From positions 19,890,265-19,954,264 of the forward strand of contig NC_087078.1 of the NCBI RefSeq assembly GCF_026151205.1: 64,000 bases of DNA, written 5' to 3'. This document shows, in pieces, positions 32,638 through 45,158 of this stretch. The notes below the pieces were generated by a model, which was not told the origin of the DNA, did no database searches, and was given only the letters and a program-made list of their open reading frames with translations. A program made the translations under genes and the position numbers. The stretch's first letter is position 1; the number at the start of each line of letters is the position of its first letter. The stretch comes from Bolinopsis microptera (lineage: Eukaryota > Ctenophora > Tentaculata > Lobata > Bolinopsidae).

Positions 32638-35600
32638 GTTCGTTCTATGTTAAGGATCAGCTCGCTAAGATATGGCAGGTTCGTTCTATGTTAAGGATCA
32701 GCTCGCTAAGATATGGCAGGTTAGTTCTATGTTAAGGATCAGCTCGCTAAGATATGGCAGGTTAGTTCTATGTTAAGGATCAGCTCGCTAAGATATGGCA
32801 GGTTCGTTCTATGTTAAGGATCAGCTCGCTAAGATATGGCAGGTTCGTTCTATGTTAAGGATCAGCTCGCTAAGATATGGCAGGTTAGTTCTATGTTAAG
32901 GATCAGCTCGCTAAGATATGGCAGGTTAGTTCTATGTTAAGGATCAGCTCGCTAAGATATGGCAGGTTAGTTCTATGTTAAGGATCAGCTCGCTAAGATA
33001 TGGCAGGTTAGTTCTATGTTAAGGATCAGCTCGCTAAGATATGGCAGGTTAGTTCTATGTTAAGGATCAGCTCGCTAAGATATGGCAGGTTAGTTCTATG
33101 TTAAGGATCAGCTCGCTAAGATATGGCAGGTTAGTTCTATGTTAAGGATCAGCTCGCTAAGATATGGCAGGTTAGTTCTATGTTAAGGATCAGCTCGCTA
33201 AGATATGGCAGGTTCGTTCTATGTTAAGGATCAGCTCGCTAAGATATGGCAGGTTCGTTCTATGTTAAGGATCAGCTCGCTAAGATATGGCAGGTTAGTT
33301 CTATGTTAAGGATCAGCTCGCTAAGATATGGCAGGTTAGTTCTATGTTAAGGATCAGCTCGCTAAGATATGGCAGGTTAGTTCTATGTTAAGGATCAGCT
33401 CGCTAAGATATGGCAGGTTCGTTCTATGTTAAGGATCAGCTCGCTAAGATATGGCAGGTTCGTTCTATGTTAAGGATCAGCTCGCTAAGATATGGCAGGT
33501 TAGTTCTATGTTAAGGATCAGCTCGCTAAGATATGGCAGGTTAGTTCTATGTTAAGGATCAGCTCGCTAAGATATGGCAGGTTCGTTCTATGTTAAGGAT
33601 CAGCTCGCTAAGATATGGCAGGTTCGTTCTATGTTAAGGATCAGCTCGCTAAGATATGGCAGGTTCGTTCTATGTTAAGGATCAGCTCGCTAAGATATGG
33701 CAGGTTAGTTCTATGTTAAGGATCAGCTCGCTAAGATATGGCAGGTTAGTTCTATGTTAAGGATCAGCTCGCTAAGATATGGCAGGTTAGTTCTATGTTA
33801 AGGATCAGCTCGCTAAGATATGGCAGGTTCGTTCTATGTTAAGGATCAGCTCGCTAAGATATGGCAGGTTCGTTCTATGTTAAGGATCAGCTCGCTAAGA
33901 TATGGCAGGTTCGTTCTATGTTAAGGATCAGCTCGCTAAGATATGGCAGGTTCGTTCTATGTTAAGGATCAGCTCGCTAAGATATCGCAGGTTAGTTCTA
34001 TGTTAAGGATCAGCTCGCTAAGATATCGCAGGTTAGTTCTATGTTAAGGATCAGCTCGCTAAGATATGGCAGGTTCGTTCTATGTTAAGGATCAGCTCGC
34101 TAAGATATGGCAGGTTAGTTCTATGTTAAGGATCAGCTCGCTAAGATATGGCAGGTTAGTTCTATGTTAAGGATCAGCTCGCTAAGATATGGCAGGTTAG
34201 TTCTATGTTAAGGATCAGCTCGCTAAGATATGGCAGGTTAGTTCTATGTTAAGGATCAGCTCGCTAAGATATGGCAGGTTCGTTCTATGTTAAGGATCAG
34301 CTCGCTAAGATATGGCAGGTTAGTTCTATGTTAAGGATCAGCTCGCTAAGATATGGCAGGTTAGTTCTATGTTAAGGATCAGCTCGCTAAGATATGCCAG
34401 GTTAGTTCTATGTTAAGGATCAGCTCGCTAAGATATGCCAGGTTAGTTCTATGTTAAGGATCAGCTCGCTAAGATATGGCAGGTTAGTTCTATGTTAAGG
34501 ATCAGCTCGCTAAGATATGGCAGGTTAGTTCTATGTTAAGGATCAGCTCGCTAAGATATGGCAGGTTAGTTCTATGTTAAGGATCAGCTCGCTAAGATAT
34601 GGCAGGTTCGTTCTATGTTAAGGATCAGCTCGCTAAGATATGGCAGGTTCGTTCTATGTTAAGGATCAGCTCGCTAAGATATGGCAGGTTAGTTCTATGT
34701 TAAGGATCAGCTCGCTAAGATATGGCAGGTTTGTTCTATGTTAAGGATCAGCTCGCTAAGATATGGCAGGTTCGTTCTATGTTAAGGATCAGCTTGCTAA
34801 GATATGGCAGGTTAGTTCTATGTTAAGGATCAGCTCGCTAAGATATGGCAGGTTAGTTCTATGTTAAGGATCAGCTCGCTAAGATATGGCAGGTTCGTTC
34901 TATGTTAAGGATCAGCTCGCTAAGATATGGCAGGTTCGTTCTATGTTAAGGATCAGCTCGCTAAGATATGGCAGGTTCGTTCTATGTTAAGGATCAGCTC
35001 GCTAAGATATGGCAGGTTCGTTATATGTTAAGGATCAGCTCGCTAAGATATGGCAGGTTCGTTCTATGTTAAGGATCAGCTCGCTAAGATATGGCAGGTT
35101 AGTTCTATGTTAAGGATCAGCTCGCTAAGATATGGCAGGTTCGTTCTATGTTAAGGATCAGCTCGCTAAGATATGGCAGGTTAGTTCTATGTTAAGGATC
35201 AGCTCGCTAAGATATGGCAGGTTCGTTCTATGTTAAGGATCAGCTCGCTAAGATATGGCAGGTTCGTTCTATGTTAAGGATCAGCTCGCTAAGATATGGC
35301 AGGTTAGTTCTATGTTAAGGATCAGCTCGCTAAGATATGGCAGGTTAGTTCTATGTTAAGGATCAGCTTGCTAAGATATGGCAGGTTCGTTCTATGTTAA
35401 GGATCAGCTCGCTAAGATATGGCAGGTTAGTTCTATGTTAACGATCAGCTCGCTAAGATATGGCAGGTTCGTTCTATGTTAAGGATCAGCTCGCTAAGAT
35501 ATGGCAGGTTAGTTCTATGTTAAGGATCAGCTCGCTAAGATATGGCAGGTTAGTTCTATGTTAAGGATCAGCTCGCTAAGATATGGCAGGTTAGTTCTAT

Positions 35601-37569
35601 GTTAAGGATCAGCTCGCTAAGATATGGCAGGTTAGTTATATGTTAAGGATCAGCTCGCTAAGATATGGCAGGTTCGTTCTATGTTAAGGATCAGCTCGCT
35701 AAGATATGGCAGGTTAGTTCTATGTTAAGGATCAGCTTGCTAAGATAAGGCAGGTTAGTTCTATGTTAAGGATCAGCTTGCTAAGATATGGCAGGTTAGT
35801 TCTATGTTAAGGATCAGCTTGCTAAGATATGGCAGGTTCGTTCTATGTTAAGGATCAGCTCGCTAAGATATGGCAGGTTAGTTCTATGTTAACGATCAGC
35901 TCGCTAAGATATGGCAGGTTAGTTCTATGTTAAGGATCAGCTCGCTAAGATATGGCAGGTTAGTTCTATGTTAAGGATCAGATCGCTAAGATATGGCAGG
36001 TTAGTTCTATGTTAAGGATCAGCTCGCTAAGATATGGCAGGTTAGTTCTATGTTAAGGATCAGCTCGCTAAGATATGGCAGGTTCGTTCTATGTTAAGGA
36101 TCAGCTCGCTAAGATATGGCAGGTTAGTTCTATGTTAAGGATCAGCTCGCTAAGATATGGCAGGTTCGTTCTATGTTAAGGATCAGCTCGCTAAGATATG
36201 GCAGGTTCGTTCTATGTTAAGGATCAGCTCGCTAAGATATGGCAGGTTAGTTCTATGTTAAGGATCAGCTCGCTAAGATATGGCAGGTTCGTTCTATGTT
36301 AAGGATCAGCTCGCTAAGATATGGCAGGTTAGTTCTATGTTAAGGATCAGCTCGCTAAGATATGGCAGGTTAGTTCTATGTTAAGGATCAGCTCGCTAAG
36401 ATATGGCAGGTTAGTTCTATGTTAAGGATCAGCTCGCTAAGATATGGCAGGTTAGTTCTATGTTAAGGATCAGCTCGCTAAGATATGGCAGGTTCGTTCT
36501 ATGTTAAGGATCAGCTCGCTAAGATATGGCAGGTTCGTTCTATGTTAAGGATCAGCTCGCTAAGATATGGCAGGTTAGTTCTATGTTAAGGATCAGCTCG
36601 CTAAGATATGGCAGGTTAGTTCTATGTTAAGGATCAGCTCGCTAAGATATGGCAGGTTCGTTCTATGTTAAGGATCAGCTCGCTAAGATATGGCAGGTTC
36701 GTTCTATGTTAAGGATCAGCTCGCTAAGATATGGCAGGTTAGTTCTATGTTAAGGATCAGCTCGCTAAGATATGGCAGGTTCGTTCTATGTTAAGGATCA
36801 GCTCGCTAAGATATGGCAGGTTCGTTCTATGTTAAGGATCAGCTCGCTAAGATATCGCAGGTTAGTTCTATGTTAAGGATCAGCTCGCTAAGATATGGCA
36901 GGTTCGTTCTATGTTAAGGATCAGCTCGCTAAGATATGGCAGGTTAGTTCTATGTTAAGGATCAGCTCGCTAAGATATGGCAGGTTAGTTCTATGTTAAG
37001 GATCAGCTCGCTAAGATATGGCAGGTTAGTTCTATGTTAAGGATCAGCTCGCTAAGATATGGCAGGTTCGTTCTATGTTAAGGATCAGCTCGCTAAGATA
37101 TGGCAGGTTCGTTCTATGTTAAGGATCAGCTCGCTAAGATATGGCAGGTTAGTTCTATGTTAAGGATCAGCTCGCTAAGATATGGCAGGTTAGTTCTATG
37201 TTAAGGATCAGCTCGCTAAGATATGCCAGGTTAGTTCTATGTTAAGGATCAGCTCGCTAAGATATGGCAGGTTCGTTCTATGTTAAGGATCAGCTCGCTA
37301 AGATATGGCAGGTTAGTTCTATGTTAAGGATCAGCTCGCTAAGATATGGCAGGTTAGTTCTATGTTAAGGATCAGCTCGCTAAGATATGGCAGGTTCGTT
37401 CTATGTTAAGGATCAGCTCGCTAAGATATGGCAGGTTCGTTCTATGTTAAGGATCAGCTCGCTAAGATATGGCAGGTTAGTTCTATGTTAAGGATCAGCT
37501 CGCTAAGATATGGCAGGTTAGTTCTATGTTAAGGATCAGCTCGCTAAGATATGGCAGGTTCGTTCTATG
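32608..37569 (+). repeat. 41-bp minisatellite made of an exon end and its 5' splice site
   Basis: 4962 bp, about 121 copies. The first copy (32608-32648) is the real exon-intron boundary: GTTAAGGATCAGCTCGCTAA, GATATGGCAG, then intron GTTCGTTCTAT. Every later copy repeats the last 30 coding bases and the donor. Two donor versions alternate irregularly, CAG|GTTCGT and CAG|GTTAGT; the second is closer to consensus. Rare variants change the sequence next to the donor (ATATCGCAG, ATATGCCAG). No length variant was noticed. The last copy is followed by GGCTTTCTCTATGGCTTTCT, presumably the original intron. Because 41 is not a multiple of 3, use of a later donor usually changes frame. Confidence 0.97.
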
Positions 37570-39656
37570 GCTTTCTCTATGGCTTTCTCTTAAATTTGTC
37601 AAGATGTGCGGTAAGAATTCCCTGTCAGTTCTGATTTTATCATATTTTTTACTCTTGATCCTAATTTCTCATCAACCGTATCAATCTACTGCCCACTCGT
37701 CTCACTCGAGTGAGACCTTTAAAGGTCTTATATCCTAATATTAAACCTTTGTTCACGTATTTTGATTATAACTATTTTATTCACGAGAGAAATAGATCTT
37801 ATATTAAGCATTCCATTCCATTGGTTTCGCCAGAAAATACTTAAGATATTCAAGATATATTCTGTTTTCCAAAACTAAGATACGTTCGGATTAATTTCCT
37901 CGCTTATCAGGTTGGCGTTACGTTATTTGGAAATTTTCGGTATTGAATCATGATTCGATTTGAATGATATCAATGCTGCGGTGTATTTGGCGGGAATTGA
38001 TTTCATAATGATAAATCAAGTTAGACGAAGGCTGTTCACCATTGACACAAGGATTTTGTTGGGAAATGTGGAAAAAATGTCCCCCTTAATCGAGTTTAAC
38101 CTTTGTTTTTAAGCCTTGCACAACTAGATATATTATATATACAAGGCCCAGACCCTTTGGCGTATCTGTTGTAAATCTTGTGGCGATGTAATATCTATGA
38201 CACCACTAAAAATTGAGGAATAGGGAAGTGTTCACAATATCCAACTTAGCATGGTAAACTTATGCTATCTCTGGCTGAAGATTAACAACTCTAACAGTAT
38301 TTATTTTAATCAACTGAGAAACATTTGGTCTTGTTACCTTATCAATTTTATCGAAATCGAACGATGCAGTACAAAGATATTCCGTTTTAAAATTCATGGT
38401 AATATTGAAGTAGAGAAAAGTTCGTCACTTGCTATTAAAACATGTGCTCCTTCATAAATAGTATCATTATCGTGATCAAACCCCTTATTTATGGGCCTGC
38501 CAGTCTCTTCTGAAGCACGAATGAACCTAATTTCTACTGTCCGAGAAAAGTTCAGAATTTTCTCTAAACACCCATTTTTGAATTTTGTAAATCGGTGGTC
38601 CGGAAGCGGAGTTATGGTTCAATGAAAATTGTTAGTTTAACGCTGTTTGTATTGTCATTATCAGAAGTGACGAAAACATATGTCACCCCACTGTATATAG
38701 TGGGCGGAACAATATTTATATATCGCACGCGCCCGCACGTGCGATATATATTATATATTATAGAAACATGTCATTTGCTCGCGGGCTGAGAAATATCGGG
38801 CCCTTTTACTAGCGGGCTGCGCGGGCCCGCTGTAGATCTACTTACTAATCTTTTAAGACCTTTTGTCATTTGTGTACTGTACGTCACTACGACCACAGAA
38901 TAATGGCTTAGTACCGTTTTTGCTGTTTCGTCACACACCTTTCTTTTTATCTTAGAATAACATCTCTCAGCCATAACATCTCTCAGCTATAGTTTGTACT
39001 ATAAAAAGATTATATTCATTGCAGCTAACTTCACGTTAAATGGCCTCAGATCGACAGATCCAGGTCTCAATTTAGAATAGTCCGATGGATCTCATATTTA
39101 TGTAACGCGCGGTCTTATTTTCTTTATGAAAATATTACATCTGACCCGTTTACTGTATCAGAAAGTATTGCTTCGATCGCGCGTGATTTAGGAAACAAAT
39201 AAATGTGAAACTTTTACCCGAGCCCTGTCCATTTGAAGCTTAATTAGATAAATGAATTTCGTGTGATATTACATTCAAAATCCTCATATGAAATGGTCCG
39301 GGATTTCCAGGTCCTTCCGTCTAAATTGTCACTGTTTCCGGGGCTCGTTTCTAGAACGCGCATTCAAGTATCTCTGATTCTCTAGCTTATGTACCCACTT
39401 AACAATTAATCAACTTTGATTTGCTTGTGCTTCAAATAACTGTCTTTATGTTGTCACAGTAGCACTACTGTGAAAACATAAAGACAGATTGTCTTCATTC
39501 ATGCTTTAACGATATCTTTCTCTACTGCCATTTTCAACCCTGGCATCAGTGGAACGAAAAACTCAATTTAGGTTTAGTGTTTATTTGGTCACCATGAAAT
39601 TATTGCTGAGCAAGTGACTGTATCAAATTGACTGACAACTAATCCTGCTATTTCAG
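37570..39656. other. Remainder of the kinase intron
   Basis: About 2.1 kb after the array with no exon recognised. It includes hairpin-forming repeats at 38720-38752 (ATATATCGCACG arms) and 39440-39487. Confidence 0.55.
39440..39487. repeat. 22-bp inverted repeat with four-base loop
   Basis: CTGTCTTTATGTTGTCACAG plus TA, loop GCAC, then the complement with a single mismatch. A compact hairpin in the kinase intron; too short for a typical pre-miRNA, possibly the remains of a small inverted-repeat element. Confidence 0.8.
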
Positions 39657-39720
39657 ATAATGGGGACACCTACTCCACAAACCTGGCCCAATTGTACCAA
39701 GTATTCTGACTGGGGTAAAC
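39657..39720 (+). CDS. CDK14: CDK14/15-family kinase, LGTP-equivalent exon
   Basis: Acceptor CTATTTCAG, donor GTAAGT. In phase 0 after KIWQ it reads IMGTPTPQTWPNCTKYSDWG K plus one base. In vertebrate CDK14 the matching stretch reads LGTPNEDTWPGV, so the junction to exon 32484-32637 is well supported and skips the whole array. Confidence 0.85.
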
Positions 39721-39829
39721 GTAAGTCAACTTTATTATCTTAAAATGTGTAGTGACTCGACTCAAGAGCGATATTGAATTTAAAGTGGTAACCGAGGTAA
39801 CCATATTAAATTACCCACAATTTTTGCAG

Positions 39830-39878
39830 GAAAGTACGAGAAATATCCTAAGCAGCGATTTATAGATGTTATCGCCAA
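39830..39878 (+). CDS. CDK14: CDK14/15-family kinase, short exon
   Basis: Acceptor TTTTTGCAG, donor GTAAGT. Two bases complete Arg, then KYEKYPKQRFIDVIA and two bases of Asn. Only 49 bp. It replaces the variable helix-G region of the kinase; the phases at both ends fit its neighbours. Confidence 0.8.
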
Positions 39879-40144
39879 GTAAGTACTGAATGATGTTTGA
39901 ATTGGCTTCATAATAATCGAGTTAACTAAGTGAACTATACAAATGTTTGGCAAATAACAACAATTTATTAAACTGGTTTGACCTTAATTTTTTGAATTAC
40001 AAACGATACTACCAGATGGAGTTGGCGCTCAAGATCACTTCATGTGATCTTCAAGATCACTGATCTTGATTATGTTATTTAGATAATAGAAAGTCAAGGT
40101 AGCTTAAAAGCATTATTTCAACCCTAAACCATTTCACTTTTCAG

Positions 40145-40284
40145 TCTCTCAGACGATCTTGATGGTGAAGATTTGTTGTCCCAGATGTTAGTGTTTGAAC
40201 CCAGTGAGCGTATAGCCGCGTCTGTGTCTCTAAAACACCGTTATTTCGGAGTTCTGCCTGAAGCTGTGCATCACCTACTGCCGA
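40145..40284 (+). CDS. CDK14: CDK14/15-family kinase, C-lobe end
   Basis: Acceptor CACTTTTCAG, donor GTGAGT. It reads (N)LSDDLDGEDLLSQMLVFEPS, ERIAASVSLKHRYFGVLPEA, VHHLLP plus one base. The DLLSQML ... P.ER.AA ... H.YF pattern is subdomain XI of CDKs, with the invariant Arg (ERIAA) that bonds to helix F. Confidence 0.85.
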
Positions 40285-41484
40285 GTGAGTCCTAGTCGAT
40301 ATTGGTATCTTGCGGTTTAGTTGAATTATCTGCCTGAATCCCTTAACGTACGTTACCAGTTACGATTGGTTCAGGGAAATTTTTTTAAATTGTTATTTTT
40401 TATTTTCTGAAAATCTAACAATACATATTTTTAGTTGAGTCGATATATCTCAACGATCTTGTTGAGTTTCCTGGATAGTAGACCGCCCGACTAGGATCAT
40501 AGATTCAGACGTTACTACCGACCAATGGGACCCCCCACCTCTGTCCCCACAGGATAGAAACCGGACTGATGAATGAACGCTGTGACGACGATTTTAACTG
40601 CATTCACTGGACTGTGCTCATCGTGTAGGAAAATATTTAAATTGAAACTCTATGTCAGTGTTTGGCTGGTTGTTGTGATGTCGTATTTTTCAATAGGTAG
40701 GTATAGTTTTGATGTTTAGGATCTAGTACTATCGACTTATTGAATTAACCGGAATTTGTGTAAATACATTGAATATTTTATTGATTTGACAGTACTATTT
40801 ATTATGAATCAAAATTCCGGGTGAGATTGGTAGCTTCCGTGGTTTTTTATGTAAAAAGTGATAATAATGACAATAACTTTATTGTTATCTTAACAAATCC
40901 GGATTTTAGATGAAGGTCATTGTAGACCAGAAAGATTTCTGGAGGCCTGATTTTAGACTAGATGTATTTGTTTGTTTATTTTTTCTTTTAGCAGAACGTT
41001 TGCTTATTAATGCATAATGGGTGTCTTTTAGGTCGTCATTTTACTATTTTACGAGAGGAAGTGTTTGTGTTGTAAGCCTGTGTTAGGTTAACTGTTACTT
41101 AACTTTACTTTAAATAGTTTAATGGTGTCGTGCTGCTAGATGTTTTGTTTTTATTATATTATTAAAAATCTCATATCTTGTGAAGCGCTTTGAATAATTC
41201 GGAGAGAATTTCCTAGTAAAACTATTGTGTATACCCAGAAAATTTGTATTGAACGATCTAGATAGTCATCCACCTTGTGTAAATATTAATTCTAGAAAAT
41301 AATAATGTCGTTAATTTTTATAACAGTTTTTAAAGTAGTCATAAATAGTAAATATCATCATTACGATTGTTGTTGTTACAGTTAAGCACTCAATCATTGT
41401 ATTTAAGGAAATTAAATTGCCATGTAAAAGAGAAATAAATTTCAATCGTGTGAAACACCTTATCGGTGTTAATTTTTCCGGCCC

Positions 41485-41607
41485 TTAGGGGTCGTTCACA
41501 TATTGCGTAATCAGCCGAGGGGGAGGGGGGTTTCCAAATGATTACGCTAGTGTAATTTTGACTCAATAGCTATTTGTAAAACTGATTAATATGTGAACGA
41601 CCCCCTA
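41485..41607. mobile_element. MITE, GGGGTCGTTCACATATT family, copy 1
   Basis: 123 bp with inverted ends GGGGTCGTTCACATATT(G)CG and its complement, and an internal G-rich tract. Relatives lie at 60.56-60.74 kb and 62176-62345. No duplication of the target is visible at this copy. Confidence 0.7.
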
Positions 41608-42262
41608 CATTTCAATTTTGAGAGGTTAGGGCCTGAATGCTTTGTTTGTTACTATTGTTCAATGGCCATGTTTCATCTGTTAGCCGTTCATTGAAGTTCA
41701 GAATTCAAATGTCTCCGTTCTAAACTGGCTACGAAACATTGATGAGGTATTATAAACACTTCAATTAGGTTGAAAGAAGTCTGCAAAATTAGGTTCATAA
41801 TTTAGTATATTAACACCTTGCCGTTGACAGACCCAATGTTTCAATATGCGAAATTATTCGATAATAATATTCAATGTTATTTGTATTTTTCCTGTGAATA
41901 ATGTGATTAAGAATGAAATAAGAATTTCTGATTTCTTTAATTCGAAGTCTAACGTAATTGTTATTAATAATTGCAAAGCGGCTGTGGGAACTGTTAATGT
42001 TATTTCATATCTAAGACTAAACGCTAAAGGAATTGCCTTATCCATACTTGACCCGGACGTCAAGCATATATTATGATACTAGTGTAATTATGTAATTATA
42101 TAATTAATATATAATTATATAATAACTGGTATAACCCGGCCTTCGGCCGGGATTTCACTGCCGCAGTTTAAAAAGGTAGGAGTATTCACCCGTTGTGTCA
42201 AAACCCGCATTAGGTGAGCAATTCTATTCGGAGTGCCCTCACGTATCCAATGGTTTCTTAAA

Positions 42263-42563
42263 CAATAGTGGATGATGATTAATCACTCGACTGTCACGTG
42301 ACTTTTTCAACCCGTTCTCAAGCTGGCCCTAGCTGAAAGACTATTCGCAATTCGAAACGACAAATCACAAAACCCTCTAATCTGATCCCAACCCTAACCC
42401 TAACCCAATCACTAACAAAAGCATATGCTCAAACCCTAACCGTAACAAGAAATTCGACCAACTTCCTTCAGCTTCTCCGATCATATCACGTGATTAAAAC
42501 AGTTTTTCGCCAGGGGAGCATTTTAACCCTATGTCATGAGGGTGATTCTGAATCAGCCGCGCA
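42263..42563 (+). repeat. Dispersed repeat with telomere-like CCCTAA words, copy 1
   Basis: About 300 bp matching 61317-61607 in the same orientation. Shared words include GATGATGATTAATCACTC, GTCACGTGACTTTTTCAACC, several CCCTAACCCTAACCC, CATATCACGTGAT and GCATTTTAACCCTATGTCAT. The CCCTAA runs are short and internal to a repeat, so they are not a telomere. Confidence 0.8.
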
Positions 42564-42894
42564 CTCGTGCCCGGTTGGTCATACAACGTATGACAATATA
42601 AATCCAAAACACCTTGTTTTAGGGGGTGCACGATAAAATTAAACTAGCTCGGATTTAAAAAAATTTTCTATCATTGTTTTCTGAGACTGTAAGAATTTTC
42701 ACAGTACAAAATTTGTCATACCTTTTTTGAATAGTTAATGAATTTCGCCTCGATGCCAAATTTGATGGCGCGCGGCTTTTGGAGCAAAAGCAGTTGTATG
42801 TAAAAGTTGCGTATTTTGCCGTAATTCGTTAATTTTTGTCGTATTATTCTGTCATATCTTCGGTTCCTTGAATGAGATCATTCTGAAAATTGGT

Positions 42895-42975
42895 TACCTG
42901 AGGACCCCAGGCTATTATGTTCATTAACATAAAGATTTGGCGGAATGACAGGCTGAGCGCGGCCCAGTAAAAAAT
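42895..42975 (+). repeat. Dispersed repeat ending GCGCGGCCCAGTA, copy 1
   Basis: ACCTGAGGACCCCAGGCTAT ... TTGGCGGAATGACAGGCTGA, GCGCGGCCCAGTA. Similar copies lie at about 43634-43712 and 60855-60946, and an inverted one at 44007-44048. The inverted pair suggests TACTGGGCCGCGCTCAGCCT is a transposon terminus. Confidence 0.7.
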
Positions 42976-43003
42976 TGGTGAAGACCTTCCAATAGGGCTT
43001 TCA

Positions 43004-43203
43004 TTGTATCACGTTGCGACCCCCACGGTCGTTTCACTATGTCATACAACGTATGACAAGGCTTTCACAACTGTTCAAAAAATTTGGTGGATATCGGAGT
43101 TGATATTGTCATACGTTGTATAACCCGCCGCGCCGCGCAGGAAGTGCGCAGCTGATCCCCCTGTATCGTCAGAAACGACCGTGGGGGTCGCAACGTGATA
43201 CAA
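43004..43203. mobile_element. MITE with perfect 32-bp inverted termini
   Basis: 200 bp. The ends TTGTATCACGTTGCGACCCC, CACGGTCGTTTC are exactly complementary. Inside are two further near-palindromes of GTCATACAACGTATGAC. A decayed second end (GTAGAAACGCTGATGAGGGT) is seen at about 43586-43628. Perfect arms indicate a young insertion or arm conversion. Confidence 0.8.
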
Positions 43204-44006
43204 AGTTGATATAGTAATGAAAATGGGGCAAAATACGCCCCATCACTAATGTTCAATGTTTGATTGTGGGATAAGCTTTAAATTTTTCGGACACTTTCCT
43301 TGTAAGTCTATGAGTAAGCTAATCAATTTTTGTTAAAATTTGATCAAGGGAAAGTTACTCAAAACGCATTTGTTTCAAGAATTTTGTGCTGGCCGAAATT
43401 AGCGCTAAAAACCATCCTACAGCCGGCACGCGCGGCTCACTGTCGATGGCGCACTTATATTATACCTACTTGTTCATTGCATATTTAATGAACCCGGCGC
43501 GCGCTACTATAAGACGTTGTGCCTTGACCTTGTCATACGTTGTATGTTGTATGACCCGCCGCGCATGAGTGCGCGGCTACCGTACCCCTGTATCGTAGAA
43601 ACGCTGATGAGGGTCACGACGTGATACAACCTTTACCTGGGGACCCCAGGCTATCATGTTCATAAACATAAAACATAGAATATAGATTCAGCGGAGTGAC
43701 AGGCTGACTGCCGCTTTAACGGGTGATACTTGTAAAATATTTGTTTCAAGACTGGTATGGCAACGTGTCCAAATCCAAACTCGGCGCGCGTCTTGGTAGG
43801 TTATAAATTTACAAAGCGCCGCCCGGCGCCCAGTAATATGCCTCGGCCCTCGGGCCATATTTCGAGAAGAAAGCGGCGCGCGCTACTTCGAAGAAATTTA
43901 GACGAGTAACATCCGTCAATTCATTTAGCCGATCTAGCGAGAAGCATTATTGGATGCGCGGTGTGGTTCAATAGTGCATCGTGCTACGATGGGCACGCTT
44001 GTTTTT

Positions 44007-44048
44007 ACTGGGCCGCGCTCAGCCTGTCATTCCGCCAAATCTTTATTC
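44007..44048 (-). repeat. Dispersed repeat ending GCGCGGCCCAGTA, inverted copy
   Basis: TACTGGGCCGCGCTCAGCCT, GTCATTCCGCCAAATCTTTAT is the reverse complement of 42930-42975. Confidence 0.7.
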
Positions 44049-45158
44049 GGGCTGAGTGATTTACGACCTCCATCGCCTCAGAAAAAATGGCAGTACGCTC
44101 AATGGAAGTTGATGTGCGCGTGACCAGCATTCACGTGATCATTTAGAACCAATTGGGGCCTCAGAAAAGACACGTGCACGCAAACTGCCAATTGGAGAAA
44201 AGTAACGTATTAGCTAGAGGAGCCGCGCGCTGAGTTAGATTGTAAAATTTGATTATTGGATTGTAAAATCGAGCGATATGAGTGTCATCAGTGATGTGCT
44301 GCTCACTGCACCTCGTGATATCACACTGCACAGTAACATCGGTTCCTCCTTCATGTTTATGTTGTTCCTGTAGTTAAGATATATTTTGATGACCTTTTCG
44401 ATTGCTCGTACGACATTTTTTAAAAATCGTCCAGTTGTCTACACTTGTTTATATTTAGCTACCCGACATTTACTTCGTTTAAGGACTCTAGCCTAGCGAA
44501 AGATGTTAGCTTTACTTAATATCAAAGTAACATGGTCCTGTCATGACTACCACTCTGATGAGGGATGGTTTAGTTTGTCAATCAGTTTGCAGTTATCTGA
44601 AGATTTTCTTTTATATACTCATGCTATGCATTTGAATTAAATTTCCGAACTAAGATCGTGTTACTTAAATCCAAATCAAGAGGTTCAGGGTACTAGAAGG
44701 AACAAAATATGTCAGATTGATGTTGACCATTATACTGTCTGTTTGTAGTTTTTATTTCTTTCGGACTGCCTGTTCGGGCCCGGCTCCTTTTTGTCGTTTT
44801 CAAAGAAGGCCTGTGATCGAAAGAAATCTCTTAAATGTGATCTATAGATAAGTTCTGCCCTGCACCTTTTTCCTTTGCAGTTAGTGTCAAAATTCTGAAT
44901 TGGATCGTAGAAAAACACTTAAATGGTCTGATATTCATACTGTACAATCTTTGATGATGGATTAAGATATTTAATCCTAGTTATTACTTATTTAAAAAAG
45001 GGTGTATATTAATATTGTTGATTTGACAGTTTATGAAGATGTAAACTTGTCATAAACCTAAATAAGGAATAGTTAAGATAAGATAAACCAGTTTAAGTCA
45101 CATCGTTATGATTAATTCCTCAGTCTACATTATATTTTTCACTACTTCCCCATTACAG

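Larger units (their letters stand above)
40285..45158. other. Probable last kinase intron, rich in small inverted-repeat elements
   Basis: About 4.9 kb without a recognised exon. Between 41.4 and 44.1 kb it is a mosaic of short repeats listed separately, with locally higher GC (CGCGC-rich) than its surroundings. Confidence 0.5.

Noticed and set aside
39440-39487. MicroRNA precursor
   Set aside because: The hairpin is only 48 nt with a four-base loop, too short for a typical animal pre-miRNA; kept only as an inverted repeat.
42390-42460. A telomere end
   Set aside because: The CCCTAA words are short, interrupted, and part of a dispersed repeat also found at 61.4 kb.
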